Assembly: GCF_003202405.1 (NCBI RefSeq)
Contig: NZ_QJHL01000006.1
Location: 167,620 to 231,619, forward strand
DNA: 64,000 bases
Reading direction: 5' to 3'
Origin: Flavobacterium hydrophilum
GTDB lineage: Bacteria; Bacteroidota; Bacteroidia; Flavobacteriales; Flavobacteriaceae
Within the stretch, counting starts at the first letter, position 1. Every line of letters starts with the position of its first letter. Shown here one piece after another: positions 8,445-17,272 of this stretch. Under the pieces are notes generated by a model. It searched no databases. It had not been told where the DNA came from and worked only from the letters and a program-made list of their open reading frames with translations. A program made the translations under genes and the position numbers.

Positions 8445-11417
8445 ATGCAGAATAAAGGACTTATTAAATTTTTCGCAATTCTATTTGCATTGGTAAGTAT
8501 TTACCAACTTTCGTTCACTTATGTGGCAAATAATGTCAAAAGTGAGGCTAAAGCTTTTGCAGGAGATAATCCTGATAAAGAATTAAAATATTTAGATTCT
8601 ATTGGTAAAGTAAAGGTTTTTGATCTTGGTTTTACAGATTTTACTTATAACGAAGTAAAAAACAAGCAATTGAATAAAGGTCTGGACTTAGAAGGAGGAA
8701 TCAATGTGATTCTTCAAATTTCTATTAAAGATGTTTTGAAAGGTTTGGCCAATAATTCTAAAAATCCGGTTTTTAATAAATCATTAGCCGATGCAAGTGC
8801 AAATTTAGAAGGAAATAAAACGTATTTAAATAAGTTTTTCGAAGCTTTTGATGCAAATTCAAAAGGAGCTGTAAAATTAGCTTCACCTGATATCTTCGCA
8901 AACAGAAGTTTACAAGGTGAAGGTGGTATCGATTTTCAAATGTCTGATGCACAAGCTCAAAAAGTAATTAAAAGAAAAGTTGATGAGTCTGTTGAAAGTG
9001 CTTTTAAAGTATTAAGAGAGCGTATTGATAAATTTGGTGTTACTCAGCCAAATGTTCAAAAATTAGGTGAAACAGGAAGAATCTTAGTAGAGCTTCCAGG
9101 TGCTAAAGATGTAGACAGAATCAAAAAATTATTAGGAGGTAAAGCTCAGTTAGAGTTTTGGGAAACTTTTAAAATTGAAGAAATTGGAAACTTTTTAGTA
9201 GCTACTAATGAAGCTTTAAAAAAGACTGAAATCAAAAAAACAGAAACTAAAGCTGTTGCTAAAGATTCATTAAATGCATTATTAACTGATGCTAAAGATT
9301 CAGTTGATACTAAAAAGGGAAACAATCCATTATTTGATAAAATGCTTGGTCAGGGCGGTGGACCTGTTTTAGGTTATTTTGCTCCAAAAGATACTGCTGT
9401 TGTTAACGAGTATTTCAAAAGACCTGAAATCAGAATTTTATTGGCTGCAGACCAGCACAATGCAAAATTTGTATGGAGCAAGCCAACGACTACAAAAGAT
9501 GCTAAAGGAAAAGATATTGAAGCTGTAGAATTATACGCTTTAAAAGGAAACAGAGATAATGCTCCTGCAATGAGCGGTGGTGTTGTTACGGATGCAAAAG
9601 ATACTTTTGATCAGTTAGGGAAACCAGCTGTATCTATGCAAATGAACAGTCAGGGTGCTAAAATTTGGGAAGAATTGACAGGAAGAGCTTTTTCTCAAAA
9701 AAGTTATATCGCTATTGTTTTGGATAATGTAGTCTATTCTGCACCAGGAGTTACAAGCGGACCAATTGCTGGAGGAAGATCTGAAATTACAGGATCTTTT
9801 GATGTGGCTGAAACTAAAGATTTAGCAAACGTATTGAATGCAGGTAAATTACCGGCTTCTGCAGATATTATTCAGTCTACTGTTGTAGGACCATCTTTAG
9901 GTCAGGCTGCAATTGACGCGGGGACAATTTCTTCTATATTAGGATTTTTATTAGTTTGCGGATGGATGGTATTCTATTATGGTAAAGCAGGCTGGTATGC
10001 TAACCTTGCTTTATTATTAAACTTACTTTTCCTATTCGGAATTATGGCTAGTTTTGGTTTTGTATTAACATTGCCGGGTATTGCGGGTATTGTACTTACG
10101 TTAGGTACTGCAGTAGATGCGAACATTATTATATTTGAAAGGGCAAAAGAAGAATTGCGTGAAGGTAAGTCTTTATCTGAAGCTGTTACAGCTTCTTACG
10201 GATGGCACGGTGCAATGCGTTCTATTATTGATGCAAACGTTACTCACGTATTAACCGGAGCGATCTTGTTTATCTTTGGTACTGGTCCAATTAAAGGTTT
10301 TGCTTTAACATTGCTTATTGGTATTGTGACTTCATTGTTTACTTCAATTTTTATTGCAAGAATTTTTATTGACAGAAACATTGCTGGAAAAGGTGATTTA
10401 ACTTTCTCTACAAATATTACTAAAAATTGGTTTACTAATTTCCACTACGATTTTATTAAAGTGAAAAAATTCACTTATATTTTCTCTTCTATTGTAACAG
10501 TTGTGAGTTTAGTTTCTATATTCTTTGTTAACGGTTTAGATGAAGGTGTTGATTTTGTAGGAGGAAGAACTTTTCAGGTTAAATTTGAAAAACCTGTAGA
10601 TGCTACAGTTATTTCGGATGAATTATCTGCTGCGTTTGCAACTCCGGTTGAGGCTAAGATTTTAGGAGATGATGATCAGTTGAAAATCACAACTAAATAC
10701 AAAATCAAAGAAGATGGAGTAGCTGTTGATGAAGAAGTGAATCAAAAATTATATAAAGCATTAGAGAAATATTTCCCTAATGTTACTTATGAAAAATTCA
10801 CAAATACTTATGATGGAAAAACGATTGGAGTTTTACAAGCTTCTAAAGTAGGAGCTTCAATCTCTGAAGATATCAAAACTAATTCATACTGGGCAGTTCT
10901 TGGAGCAATGGCAGTTATTTTCTTATACTTAATGGTTTCTTTCCGTAAATGGCAGTATTCATTGGGAGCGATTGCAGCTGTTGCGCATGACGTAATCTTT
11001 GTTTTAGGAATCTACTCTTTATGTTATAAATTCATGCCTTTCCACATGGAAATGGATCAGCATTTCATTGCGGCGATTCTTACTGTAATTGGTTATTCTA
11101 TGAACGATACTGTAATTGTATTTGACAGGGTAAGAGAATTTATAATTGGAAACCGTAAGGGAAGTTTTGAAGATATTGTAAATGCTTCTATTAATACTAC
11201 TTTATCCAGAACATTGAATACTTCATTAATGATGATTATCGTATTATTAACGATGTTTATTTTTGGTGGTGAGTCAATCAGAGGATTTATCTTTGCAATG
11301 TTAATTGGTATCGTGGTAGGTACTTATTCTTCATTATTTATTGCTACACCAGTATTGGTTGATACGATTTCTAAAGATGAGAAACATACAATCGAAGACA
11401 AACATAATAAGGTTTAA
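8445..11417 (+). CDS. secDF: SecDF protein translocase fusion
   Basis: A 990-residue fusion of SecD and SecF, the proton-driven partners of SecYEG that pull proteins across the inner membrane. The SecD part has an N-terminal helix (about 7-25), a large periplasmic P1 region with GLDLEGGINVILQ and LRERIDKFGVTQPNVQKLG, then a helix bundle from about residue 487 containing LGTAVDANIIIFERAKEELR. SecF starts near residue 666 with its own first helix, followed by DFVGGRTFQV and, after residue 816, the membrane block with GYSMNDTVIVFDRVRE. The fused form is usual in Bacteroidota. A strong promoter and a terminator make it a single-gene unit. Confidence 0.97.
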   Translation: MQNKGLIKFFAILFALVSIYQLSFTYVANNVKSEAKAFAGDNPDKELKYLDSIGKVKVFDLGFTDFTYNEVKNKQLNKGLDLEGGINVILQISIKDVLKGLANNSKNPVFNKSLADASANLEGNKTYLNKFFEAFDANSKGAVKLASPDIFANRSLQGEGGIDFQMSDAQAQKVIKRKVDESVESAFKVLRERIDKFGVTQPNVQKLGETGRILVELPGAKDVDRIKKLLGGKAQLEFWETFKIEEIGNFLVATNEALKKTEIKKTETKAVAKDSLNALLTDAKDSVDTKKGNNPLFDKMLGQGGGPVLGYFAPKDTAVVNEYFKRPEIRILLAADQHNAKFVWSKPTTTKDAKGKDIEAVELYALKGNRDNAPAMSGGVVTDAKDTFDQLGKPAVSMQMNSQGAKIWEELTGRAFSQKSYIAIVLDNVVYSAPGVTSGPIAGGRSEITGSFDVAETKDLANVLNAGKLPASADIIQSTVVGPSLGQAAIDAGTISSILGFLLVCGWMVFYYGKAGWYANLALLLNLLFLFGIMASFGFVLTLPGIAGIVLTLGTAVDANIIIFERAKEELREGKSLSEAVTASYGWHGAMRSIIDANVTHVLTGAILFIFGTGPIKGFALTLLIGIVTSLFTSIFIARIFIDRNIAGKGDLTFSTNITKNWFTNFHYDFIKVKKFTYIFSSIVTVVSLVSIFFVNGLDEGVDFVGGRTFQVKFEKPVDATVISDELSAAFATPVEAKILGDDDQLKITTKYKIKEDGVAVDEEVNQKLYKALEKYFPNVTYEKFTNTYDGKTIGVLQASKVGASISEDIKTNSYWAVLGAMAVIFLYLMVSFRKWQYSLGAIAAVAHDVIFVLGIYSLCYKFMPFHMEMDQHFIAAILTVIGYSMNDTVIVFDRVREFIIGNRKGSFEDIVNASINTTLSRTLNTSLMMIIVLLTMFIFGGESIRGFIFAMLIGIVVGTYSSLFIATPVLVDTISKDEKHTIEDKHNKV

Positions 11418-11440
11418 TTAACCTTTGTTTTATATAGAGA

Positions 11441-11470
11441 AAAGATCCAGTAAAAGCTGGATCTTTTTTT
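11441..11470 (+). terminator. rho-independent terminator after secDF
   Basis: A perfect 10-bp stem (11441-11450 with 11457-11466) followed by a T-run, just past the secDF stop. Confidence 0.85.
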
Positions 11471-11473
11471 GTT

Positions 11474-11481
11474 TATATTTG
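11474..11481 (+). promoter_or_regulatory. -7 box before the small frameshifted gene
   Basis: TATATTTG matches the flavobacterial -7 consensus and sits 56 bp before the ATG at 11538, immediately behind the secDF terminator. Confidence 0.45.
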
Positions 11482-11537
11482 AATTGAAAGAAAGATTTCG
11501 TGAAGGGACTACTGGTTAGGAAGAAATTAGTAAAATT

Positions 11538-12054
11538 ATGAAGTTTAGCATTGGATCACAGTTTTCAAGAGAATTTACTTTTGAGGATAGTTTAATAGTT
11601 AATGATTTAGAAGATACTTTAAATAAATGTTTGCATGGAAAAAAGTATAATTCTGTAATAGAGAAAATATACATTGGTATAATTTGTGTCTCGAAAGATT
11701 TTGAACCTTTTTTTATGAGCAGACCTTTAAAAATATTAAGAAAAGAACCCGCTGTTGAATATGAATTAAAACTTCAATTTGATCTTTTTTTTAAGCAAAC
11801 ACTGAAGAAAGGATAAAGATTTTGCGGCAAGAATTTTTAATACATACATACGAGATTTTGAGCAGCAAAAAGACGAGAAAATTTGCGTTGGAGTTTTTGA
11901 AAGATGTTGGGGGATGTTTTGCTTAAATGTTTTAATAGAAATAAATTCTTTGTATGCGTCTATAGATCTGAAATCAGGATTAAATAGTTTTTTGAAAGAT
12001 AAAATTTCTAATCCCAGCCGCGATGAAAGCGGCATCCTTTTCCTGCTTCTTTAG
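11538..12054 (+). pseudogene. small unknown protein, probably frameshifted near 11811
   Basis: The intact ORF from 11538 gives 92 residues (MKFSIGSQFSREFTFEDS... ending FFKQTLKKG) and stops at 11814-11816. A second frame, open since a stop at 11803, continues with protein-like sequence from 11806: DKDFAARIFNTYIRDFEQQK, EKICVGVFERCWGMF and IDLKSGLNSFLKDKI. Removing one G at 11811-11812 joins them as ...LKKDKDFAARIF. The last codons before the stop at 12052-12054 come from a REP-like repeat, so the original 3' end is probably lost. The two-part, compact, charged look resembles small cytosolic immunity-type proteins, but I cannot assign a family. It could instead be a genuine 92-residue protein. 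Confidence 0.5.
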
Positions 12055-12083
12055 CAGGGAAAAGATATAGTGGATAGCGGGGA
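12008..12083 (-). repeat. REP-like dispersed palindromic repeat, copy A
   Basis: Read on the minus strand it gives CCCCGCTATCC, CTATATCTTTT, a hairpin, AAAAGGATGCCGCT and a G-rich end, the same order as copies B and C elsewhere in the window. The inner hairpin sequence differs from those copies (CCTGC/GCAGG arms), yet base-pairing is kept. It lies between convergent genes and supplies the last codons of the decayed frame at 11538-12054. Confidence 0.75.
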
Positions 12084-12142
12084 CGAAAGGTGTTTTGGAA
12101 CAATTAATTTCTGCTCCTTAAATTAGATTGTTATTATTTTTA

Positions 12143-12183
12143 AATAAAAAAAGCGCCCAATTCAATAAAGAACAGGGCGCTTT
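12143..12183 (-). terminator. rho-independent terminator of the lgt transcript
   Basis: A 9-bp stem, AAAGCGCCC with GGGCGCTTT (12150-12158 with 12175-12183). On the minus strand it is followed by seven T (complement of 12147-12152 and flank). It is 18 bp past the lgt stop. Confidence 0.85.
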
Positions 12184-12201
12184 GTATTCTAATAGTATCT
12201 T

Positions 12202-13134
12202 TTAAGATTCAGCTAAAGGATTTCTTTGCGCTCTAATAATAAAGAAAAGCCCAATGATAATAAACGGTATGCTTAACCATTGTCCAGTAGAGAAATAGCC
12301 TAACGCGTTTTCAAAACCACCCTGACTTTCTTTTACAAATTCTACAATGAAACGTACAACAAATAAAAGAACTAAAAACAAGCCAAATAAATAACCGGAT
12401 TTAAGCCTTGCATTTGTTTTCCAATACAAAAAGAATAAAATAGCAAATACAAAAATGTAACAGAATGCTTCATACAGTTGTGTTGGATGTTTTGCAGGAA
12501 CTTGTGCTAATAAATCAGCAAATTTTGGATCTGTTGCAATTGCAGTATAGGCATCTGCCGGGTTTGCTATTTGGGTAGCATTTACAGCTTCATTTTTGCT
12601 AAACTGGTCATGCAAAAAACGAATGCCAAATGCAGAGGTAGTTTCGTTTCCGATGATTTCTGAGTTCATAAAATTTCCTATACGTACAAAGATTGCACCA
12701 CTGGCTACCGGAATAACTACGCGGTCTAAAATCCATAATAATGGACGTTTTAAAATCATTTTACTATAATAATACATTGCAACGATGATTGCAATGGCAG
12801 CACCATGACTTGCTAATCCCTGAAATCCTGTGAATTCGAATTTTGGTTCGAATCTAAATGGAAGGAAGATTTCAAGTAAATGATTTCTAAAATATTCCCA
12901 GTCGTAAAATAAAACATGACCTAAACGTGCACCAATTAAAGTTGCTAAAACAGTCCATACAAATAGAGAATCTAATTTGTCGATAGATTCATTTTCGCGC
13001 TCGAAAATCTTTTTCATTAGAAACCATCCTAAACCAAAGGCAATTACGAACATTAAGCTGTAGTAGCGAATCATAAAAAATCCTAAATCGATCCCTTCTG
13101 AAGGATTCCAAACGATGTTTAAAGCGTGTGTCAT
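12202..13134 (-). CDS. lgt: prolipoprotein diacylglyceryl transferase
   Basis: A 310-residue polytopic inner-membrane enzyme that moves diacylglycerol from phosphatidylglycerol to the lipobox Cys of prelipoproteins, the first step of lipoprotein maturation. About seven hydrophobic segments are visible. Diagnostic features are MIRYYSLMFVIAFGLGW at the N-terminus, GARLGHVLFYDWEYF, the Lgt signature region GFQGLASHGA and RIGNFMNSEIIGNETT, and HPTQLYEAFCY. An insert around residues 180-205 (NEAVNATQIANPADAYTAIA) is typical of Bacteroidota Lgt. It is the last gene of a minus-strand run with yidD and cysS. Confidence 0.96.
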   Translation of the reverse strand: MTHALNIVWNPSEGIDLGFFMIRYYSLMFVIAFGLGWFLMKKIFERENESIDKLDSLFVWTVLATLIGARLGHVLFYDWEYFRNHLLEIFLPFRFEPKFEFTGFQGLASHGAAIAIIVAMYYYSKMILKRPLLWILDRVVIPVASGAIFVRIGNFMNSEIIGNETTSAFGIRFLHDQFSKNEAVNATQIANPADAYTAIATDPKFADLLAQVPAKHPTQLYEAFCYIFVFAILFFLYWKTNARLKSGYLFGLFLVLLFVVRFIVEFVKESQGGFENALGYFSTGQWLSIPFIIIGLFFIIRAQRNPLAES

Positions 13135-13204
13135 GTAGTATTATGTTTTTTTAGATATGATTGTAAAAATAAATATTTATAACAGAGTAAGTCTTTATGA
13201 AAAG

Positions 13205-13444
13205 TTAATGTTTGTGCGAACATTTCTTTTCCGGTACAGGATCATAACCCGTTCTTCCCCATGGGTGACAGCTCAAAATACGTTTTATTCCCAGATATCC
13301 TCCATAAAATAATCCATGTTTTTGCAAAGCTTCAATCATATAGCTTGAACATGTTGGTTCGAATCGGCATGACGCTGGTGTAAATGGCGAAATAGCGTTT
13401 TGATAAAAGCGTACTAATAAAACAAATGGAGTGATGACTTTCAT
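13205..13444 (-). CDS. yidD: YidD membrane-protein insertion efficiency factor
   Basis: A 79-residue protein of the YidD family, thought to help YidC insert inner-membrane proteins. It shows the family pattern VRFYQNAISPFTPASCRFEP, then TCSSYMIEALQKHG, GGYLGIKRILSCHPW and GYDPVP. The three conserved Cys (CRFEPTCS, CHPW) are present. It lies 22 bp after cysS and 70 bp before lgt on the same strand, so the three are probably one transcript. Confidence 0.94.
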   Translation of the reverse strand: MKVITPFVLLVRFYQNAISPFTPASCRFEPTCSSYMIEALQKHGLFYGGYLGIKRILSCHPWGRTGYDPVPEKKCSHKH

Positions 13445-13466
13445 GATTTATTAGAAATGAATTGGA

Positions 13467-14945
13467 TTATATCGAAAAACTGGTACCTTCTTTTCCATCT
13501 TTCAACTGAATGCCTAAAGCAATCAGCTGATCCCGAATTTGATCAGAAAGTGCAAAATTTTTATCAGCTCTGGCCTGATTTCTCATTCCGATAAGCATGT
13601 TTACAACGCCTTCCAGTTTGTCGTTATTGCTATCGGCCGCCTTCTCGTCACTTAAACCTAAAACATCAAAAACGAAAGCATTAATTGCAGTTGAAAATGA
13701 TTTTAAATCTTCGGCAGAAATGGTTTCTTTACCTTCTTTTAGTAAATTAATATAACGAACTCCTTCAAATAATTGGGCAATTAAAATAGGAGTGTTGAAA
13801 TCATCATTCATGGCGTCGTAGCACAATTGTTTCCATTTATTAAAATCAATAGAACTTAAATTGCCTGCTGAAATTGCTGGCAAAGTATCAAGTGCTTCCA
13901 TTAATCTTTTATATCCTTTTTCGGCAGCTGTTATCGCGTCATCAGAAAAATCTAGGATACTTCTGTAATGCGCCTGTAACATAAAAAATCTAGTTACCGA
14001 AGCAGAAAAGGCTTTGCTTAAAACGGTATTGTCTCCGCTTAAAATTTCTCCCGGCAAAATATTATTTCCGGTTGATTTTGCCATTTTTTTTCCGTTAAGG
14101 GTAAGCATATTGGCATGCATCCAGTAATTTACCGGAGATTGACCCGTACAAGCCTCGTTTTGGGCGATTTCACATTCGTGGTGTGGAAATTTTAAATCCA
14201 TTCCGCCACCATGAATATCAAAGTGATTTCCAAGATATTTGGTGCTCATGGCAGTACATTCCAGATGCCAGCCAGGAAAACCATCGCTCCATGGAGAAGG
14301 CCATCTCATGATATGTTCAGGCTCTGCTTTTTTCCAAAGTGCAAAATCCTGCGGATTTCTTTTATCTGATTGTCCATCCAGATCACGCGTATTGGCCAGC
14401 ATATCTTCGATATTTCGGCCGCTTAAAACACCGTAATGGTTGGTTTTATTATATTTAACAACATCAAAATAAACAGAACCGTTGGCAACATAACCAATTC
14501 CGGTATCAATAATTTTTTTGATGATTTCGATTTGTTCAATAATGTGGCCGGTCGCAGTTGGTTCAATACTTGGCGGTAAAAAGTTGAAAGCTTTTAGGAT
14601 ATCGTGAAAATCAACGGTATAACGCTGAACAACCTCCATTGGTTCTAATTGTTCTAAACGTGCTTTTTTTGCAATTTTATCTTCACCTTCGTCAACATCA
14701 TCGACAATATGTCCAACATCGGTAATATTTCGGACATAACGTACTTTATAATCCAGATGTAAAAAATACCTGAAAATTATGTCAAACGACATAAAAGTCC
14801 TCACATTTCCTAAGTGTACATTGCTGTAAACAGTAGGTCCGCAAACATACATTCCAACATTTCCTTCATGGATTGGTTTGAAATTTTCTTTTTCACCCGA
14901 AAGTGAGTTGTATATTTTTAGGGACTGCGTTGTATATAAAGGCAT
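13467..14945 (-). CDS. cysS: cysteinyl-tRNA synthetase
   Basis: A 492-residue class I aminoacyl-tRNA synthetase that charges tRNA-Cys. Landmarks are MYVCGPTVYSNVHLGNVRT (zinc Cys plus the HIGH variant HLGN), WHLECTAMS with further zinc ligands (GGGMDLKFPHHECEIAQ), and the KMSKS loop written KMAKSTGN. The C-terminal helical DALR-type region follows from about residue 350. Full length for the family. folE is upstream on the same strand, separated by a REP-like repeat. Confidence 0.97.
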   Translation of the reverse strand: MPLYTTQSLKIYNSLSGEKENFKPIHEGNVGMYVCGPTVYSNVHLGNVRTFMSFDIIFRYFLHLDYKVRYVRNITDVGHIVDDVDEGEDKIAKKARLEQLEPMEVVQRYTVDFHDILKAFNFLPPSIEPTATGHIIEQIEIIKKIIDTGIGYVANGSVYFDVVKYNKTNHYGVLSGRNIEDMLANTRDLDGQSDKRNPQDFALWKKAEPEHIMRWPSPWSDGFPGWHLECTAMSTKYLGNHFDIHGGGMDLKFPHHECEIAQNEACTGQSPVNYWMHANMLTLNGKKMAKSTGNNILPGEILSGDNTVLSKAFSASVTRFFMLQAHYRSILDFSDDAITAAEKGYKRLMEALDTLPAISAGNLSSIDFNKWKQLCYDAMNDDFNTPILIAQLFEGVRYINLLKEGKETISAEDLKSFSTAINAFVFDVLGLSDEKAADSNNDKLEGVVNMLIGMRNQARADKNFALSDQIRDQLIALGIQLKDGKEGTSFSI

Positions 14946-14971
14946 ATTAGTTTATTGATGTTTTTTTAGGC

Positions 14972-15043
14972 GCTAATCCTGCTATTCGCTATATCTTTTA
15001 TGGTGAACCCCACCATAAAAGAATGCCGCTACTATCAGGGCTA
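14972..15043 (+). repeat. REP-like dispersed palindromic repeat, copy B
   Basis: Reads GCTAATCCTGCTATTCGCT, then ATATCTTTTATGGTG, loop AACCC, CACCATAAAAG, AATGCCGCT and CAGGGCTA. The inner stem CTTTTATGGTG/CACCATAAAAG is perfect, and outer bases can pair too. It lies in the 132-bp gap between folE and cysS, which are both on the minus strand. Confidence 0.8.
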
Positions 15044-15077
15044 GACCATAAATATAATAGAAATATCGTAAAAAAAA

Positions 15078-15749
15078 TTAGAACTGAGTGTCTAATTTAA
15101 TATAATCTAAAAATTCTCTTTTAGTCTGAGGATCTTTAAATTTTCCACCAAATTCAGACGTTACAGTACTGCTTTCGATATCTTTAATTCCTCTTGAATT
15201 CACGCAAAGGTGTTTGGCATCTATAACGCAGGCAACATCTTCTGTACCTAAAGCTTTTTGAAGTTCTTGTACAATCTGCATAGTTAAACGCTCCTGAACC
15301 TGAGGTCTTTTTGCGTAATATTCAACAATACGGTTCATTTTTGATAAACCAATAACCCTTCCGCTGGAAATGTAAGCTACATGAGCGCGTCCGATGATTG
15401 GTAATAAGTGATGTTCACAAGTAGAATAAACTGTAATGTTTTTTTCTACTAACATTTCGCCATATTTATAATTATTGTCGAAAGTAGATGCTTTTGGTTG
15501 TTTTGCAGGGTTAAGTCCGCCAAAAATCTCTTTTACAAACATTTTTGCTACTCGATTTGGAGTACCTTTAATGCTGTCATCTGTTAAATCCATTCCTAAA
15601 GTCTGGAGAATGTTTTCAACATCTTTTTTTATTTTTTCTATTTTTTCATCATCACTTAAGGCAAATGCATCTTCTCTTAAAGGGTTTTTGGCATTGCTGC
15701 TAAAATGATTGTCACCTATTTCGTCTAAAAAATCTTCGTTATTTATCAT
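15078..15749 (-). CDS. folE: GTP cyclohydrolase I
   Basis: A 223-residue enzyme converting GTP to dihydroneopterin triphosphate, the first step of tetrahydrofolate synthesis. The zinc and catalytic residues are in YSTCEHHLLPIIGRAHVAYI and HLCVNSRGIKD; GLSKMNRIVEYYAKRPQVQE is the conserved helix. An acidic N-terminal stretch of about 30 residues precedes the fold. No riboswitch is visible upstream. Confidence 0.96.
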   Translation of the reverse strand: MINNEDFLDEIGDNHFSSNAKNPLREDAFALSDDEKIEKIKKDVENILQTLGMDLTDDSIKGTPNRVAKMFVKEIFGGLNPAKQPKASTFDNNYKYGEMLVEKNITVYSTCEHHLLPIIGRAHVAYISSGRVIGLSKMNRIVEYYAKRPQVQERLTMQIVQELQKALGTEDVACVIDAKHLCVNSRGIKDIESSTVTSEFGGKFKDPQTKREFLDYIKLDTQF

Positions 15750-15889
15750 TAAAAAATACTATTATAATGTGGTATATCTTTTTAAGGCGGTAAAGATAAT
15801 TAATAAAAAGGAAACCTTTTCTATCGTTTTTACTATTTAATTGCTCCTTTTTGGATATAGTTTAAATAAAAATCAAATGTATGTTTGTT

Positions 15890-15931
15890 AAAAAGACAAA
15901 AGACAATAACTTAGGCAGTTATTGTCTTTTG
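15890..15931 (-). terminator. rho-independent terminator of the aminotransferase gene
   Basis: A perfect 15-bp stem (15897-15911 with 15917-15931, 5-nt loop). On the minus strand a T-rich stretch (CTTTTTAAC) follows. It lies 22 bp downstream of the aminotransferase stop. Confidence 0.75.
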
Positions 15932-15952
15932 ATAATTATATTTTGTACTTGG

Positions 15953-17149
15953 TTATTTTTTATTGTAAACCAAAAGAGCTTCTTTTAATATGTTTACTGC
16001 TGTAATTAAATCCTGTTTGTTTAAGACATAAGCAATTCGAACCTGATTCAATCCCATTCCTGGCGTCGAATAAAAGCCGGCAGCAGGTGCGACCATAACG
16101 GTTTGTCCGTTCAGATCGTAACTTTCCAAAAGCCATTGGGCGAAATCTTCAGAATTTTCTATAGGCAATTGTGCAATGCAGTAAAAAGCACCTTTAGGTT
16201 TGGTTACGATAACACCGTCAATTTTATTTAATTCAGTTATCAAAGTATCGCGACGACTTTTATATTCTGAAATTACTTCGTCAAAATAACTTTGAGGTGT
16301 ATCTATAGCTGCTTCACAAGCAATTTGTTCAATTGTTGGCGGACTTAAACGTGCCTGGGCAAATTTCATTACAGTTGCCAAAACCTGTTTATTTTTAGTT
16401 ACCAGACAGCCGATTCTGGCACCACACATACTATAACGCTTTGAAACTGAATCGACCATGATTACATTTTGCTGTACATCATCTAAATTCATTACAGAAA
16501 AATGTTCATCATCACCATCGTATAAAAACTCACGATATACTTCATCAGCAATTAAATACAAATCATGCTTTTTTATTAAGCCTGCCAGTTGTTTAATTTC
16601 TGTTTCAGAATATAAATAGCCAGTTGGATTTCCGGGATTGCAAATCAGAATGGCTTTTGTTTTAGGTGTAATTAATTTTTCAACTTCGTCAATATTAGGT
16701 AAAGCAAATGCAGTTTCAATTGTAGAAACAAGAGGCACTACAGTTGCACTTGTTGATGATGCAAATGCATGGTAATTAGCATAAAAAGGTTCCGGTATAA
16801 TGATTTCATCTCCGGGATCTGTAATTGTGGCCAGTGCAAAAAGTAAGGCTTCAGAGCCACCAGTGGTTACAATGATGTCTTCTGAGTTAACGTTTACATT
16901 TTGGCGCTGGTAAAAATGAGCTAATTTTTTTCTATAGCTTTCATATCCGGCAGACGGACTGTATTCTATAATACTCAAATCAATATTTTTTACCGCCTCG
17001 ATGGCCACTTCCGGTGTCTTGATATCCGGTTGACCAATGTTTAAGTGATACACCTTGTGTCCTTTTTTCTTTGCTAAATCTGCAAAAGGAGCCAGCTTGC
17101 GTATCGGAGATTCGGGCATGTTTCTTCCCTTGTGTGAAATTGTTGGCAT
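15953..17149 (-). CDS. class I/II pyridoxal-phosphate aminotransferase
   Basis: A 398-residue fold-type I PLP enzyme. NIGQPDIKTP near the N-terminus, TTGGSEALLFA (phosphate-binding), ICNPGNPTGYLYS, ADEVYREFLYDG and the Schiff-base Lys in DSVSKRYSMCGARIG (about residue 237) place it in the aspartate aminotransferase superfamily. The pattern SPIRKLAPFADLAKKKG is like bacterial aspartate or aromatic aminotransferases, but the amino-acid substrate cannot be read from motifs alone. It has its own terminator and is divergent from the aspartic protease gene. Confidence 0.92.
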   Translation of the reverse strand: MPTISHKGRNMPESPIRKLAPFADLAKKKGHKVYHLNIGQPDIKTPEVAIEAVKNIDLSIIEYSPSAGYESYRKKLAHFYQRQNVNVNSEDIIVTTGGSEALLFALATITDPGDEIIIPEPFYANYHAFASSTSATVVPLVSTIETAFALPNIDEVEKLITPKTKAILICNPGNPTGYLYSETEIKQLAGLIKKHDLYLIADEVYREFLYDGDDEHFSVMNLDDVQQNVIMVDSVSKRYSMCGARIGCLVTKNKQVLATVMKFAQARLSPPTIEQIACEAAIDTPQSYFDEVISEYKSRRDTLITELNKIDGVIVTKPKGAFYCIAQLPIENSEDFAQWLLESYDLNGQTVMVAPAAGFYSTPGMGLNQVRIAYVLNKQDLITAVNILKEALLVYNKK

Positions 17150-17272
17150 GAGTATAAATTATTGAAGTGCAAATTTGCATTTTTTTTTCCAATTTAACGG
17201 CAACAATACAGGTAGTTATAAAAATGTAACAATAATCAATATTTTTAGTAATTTTATAATAAAAAATTGTCA

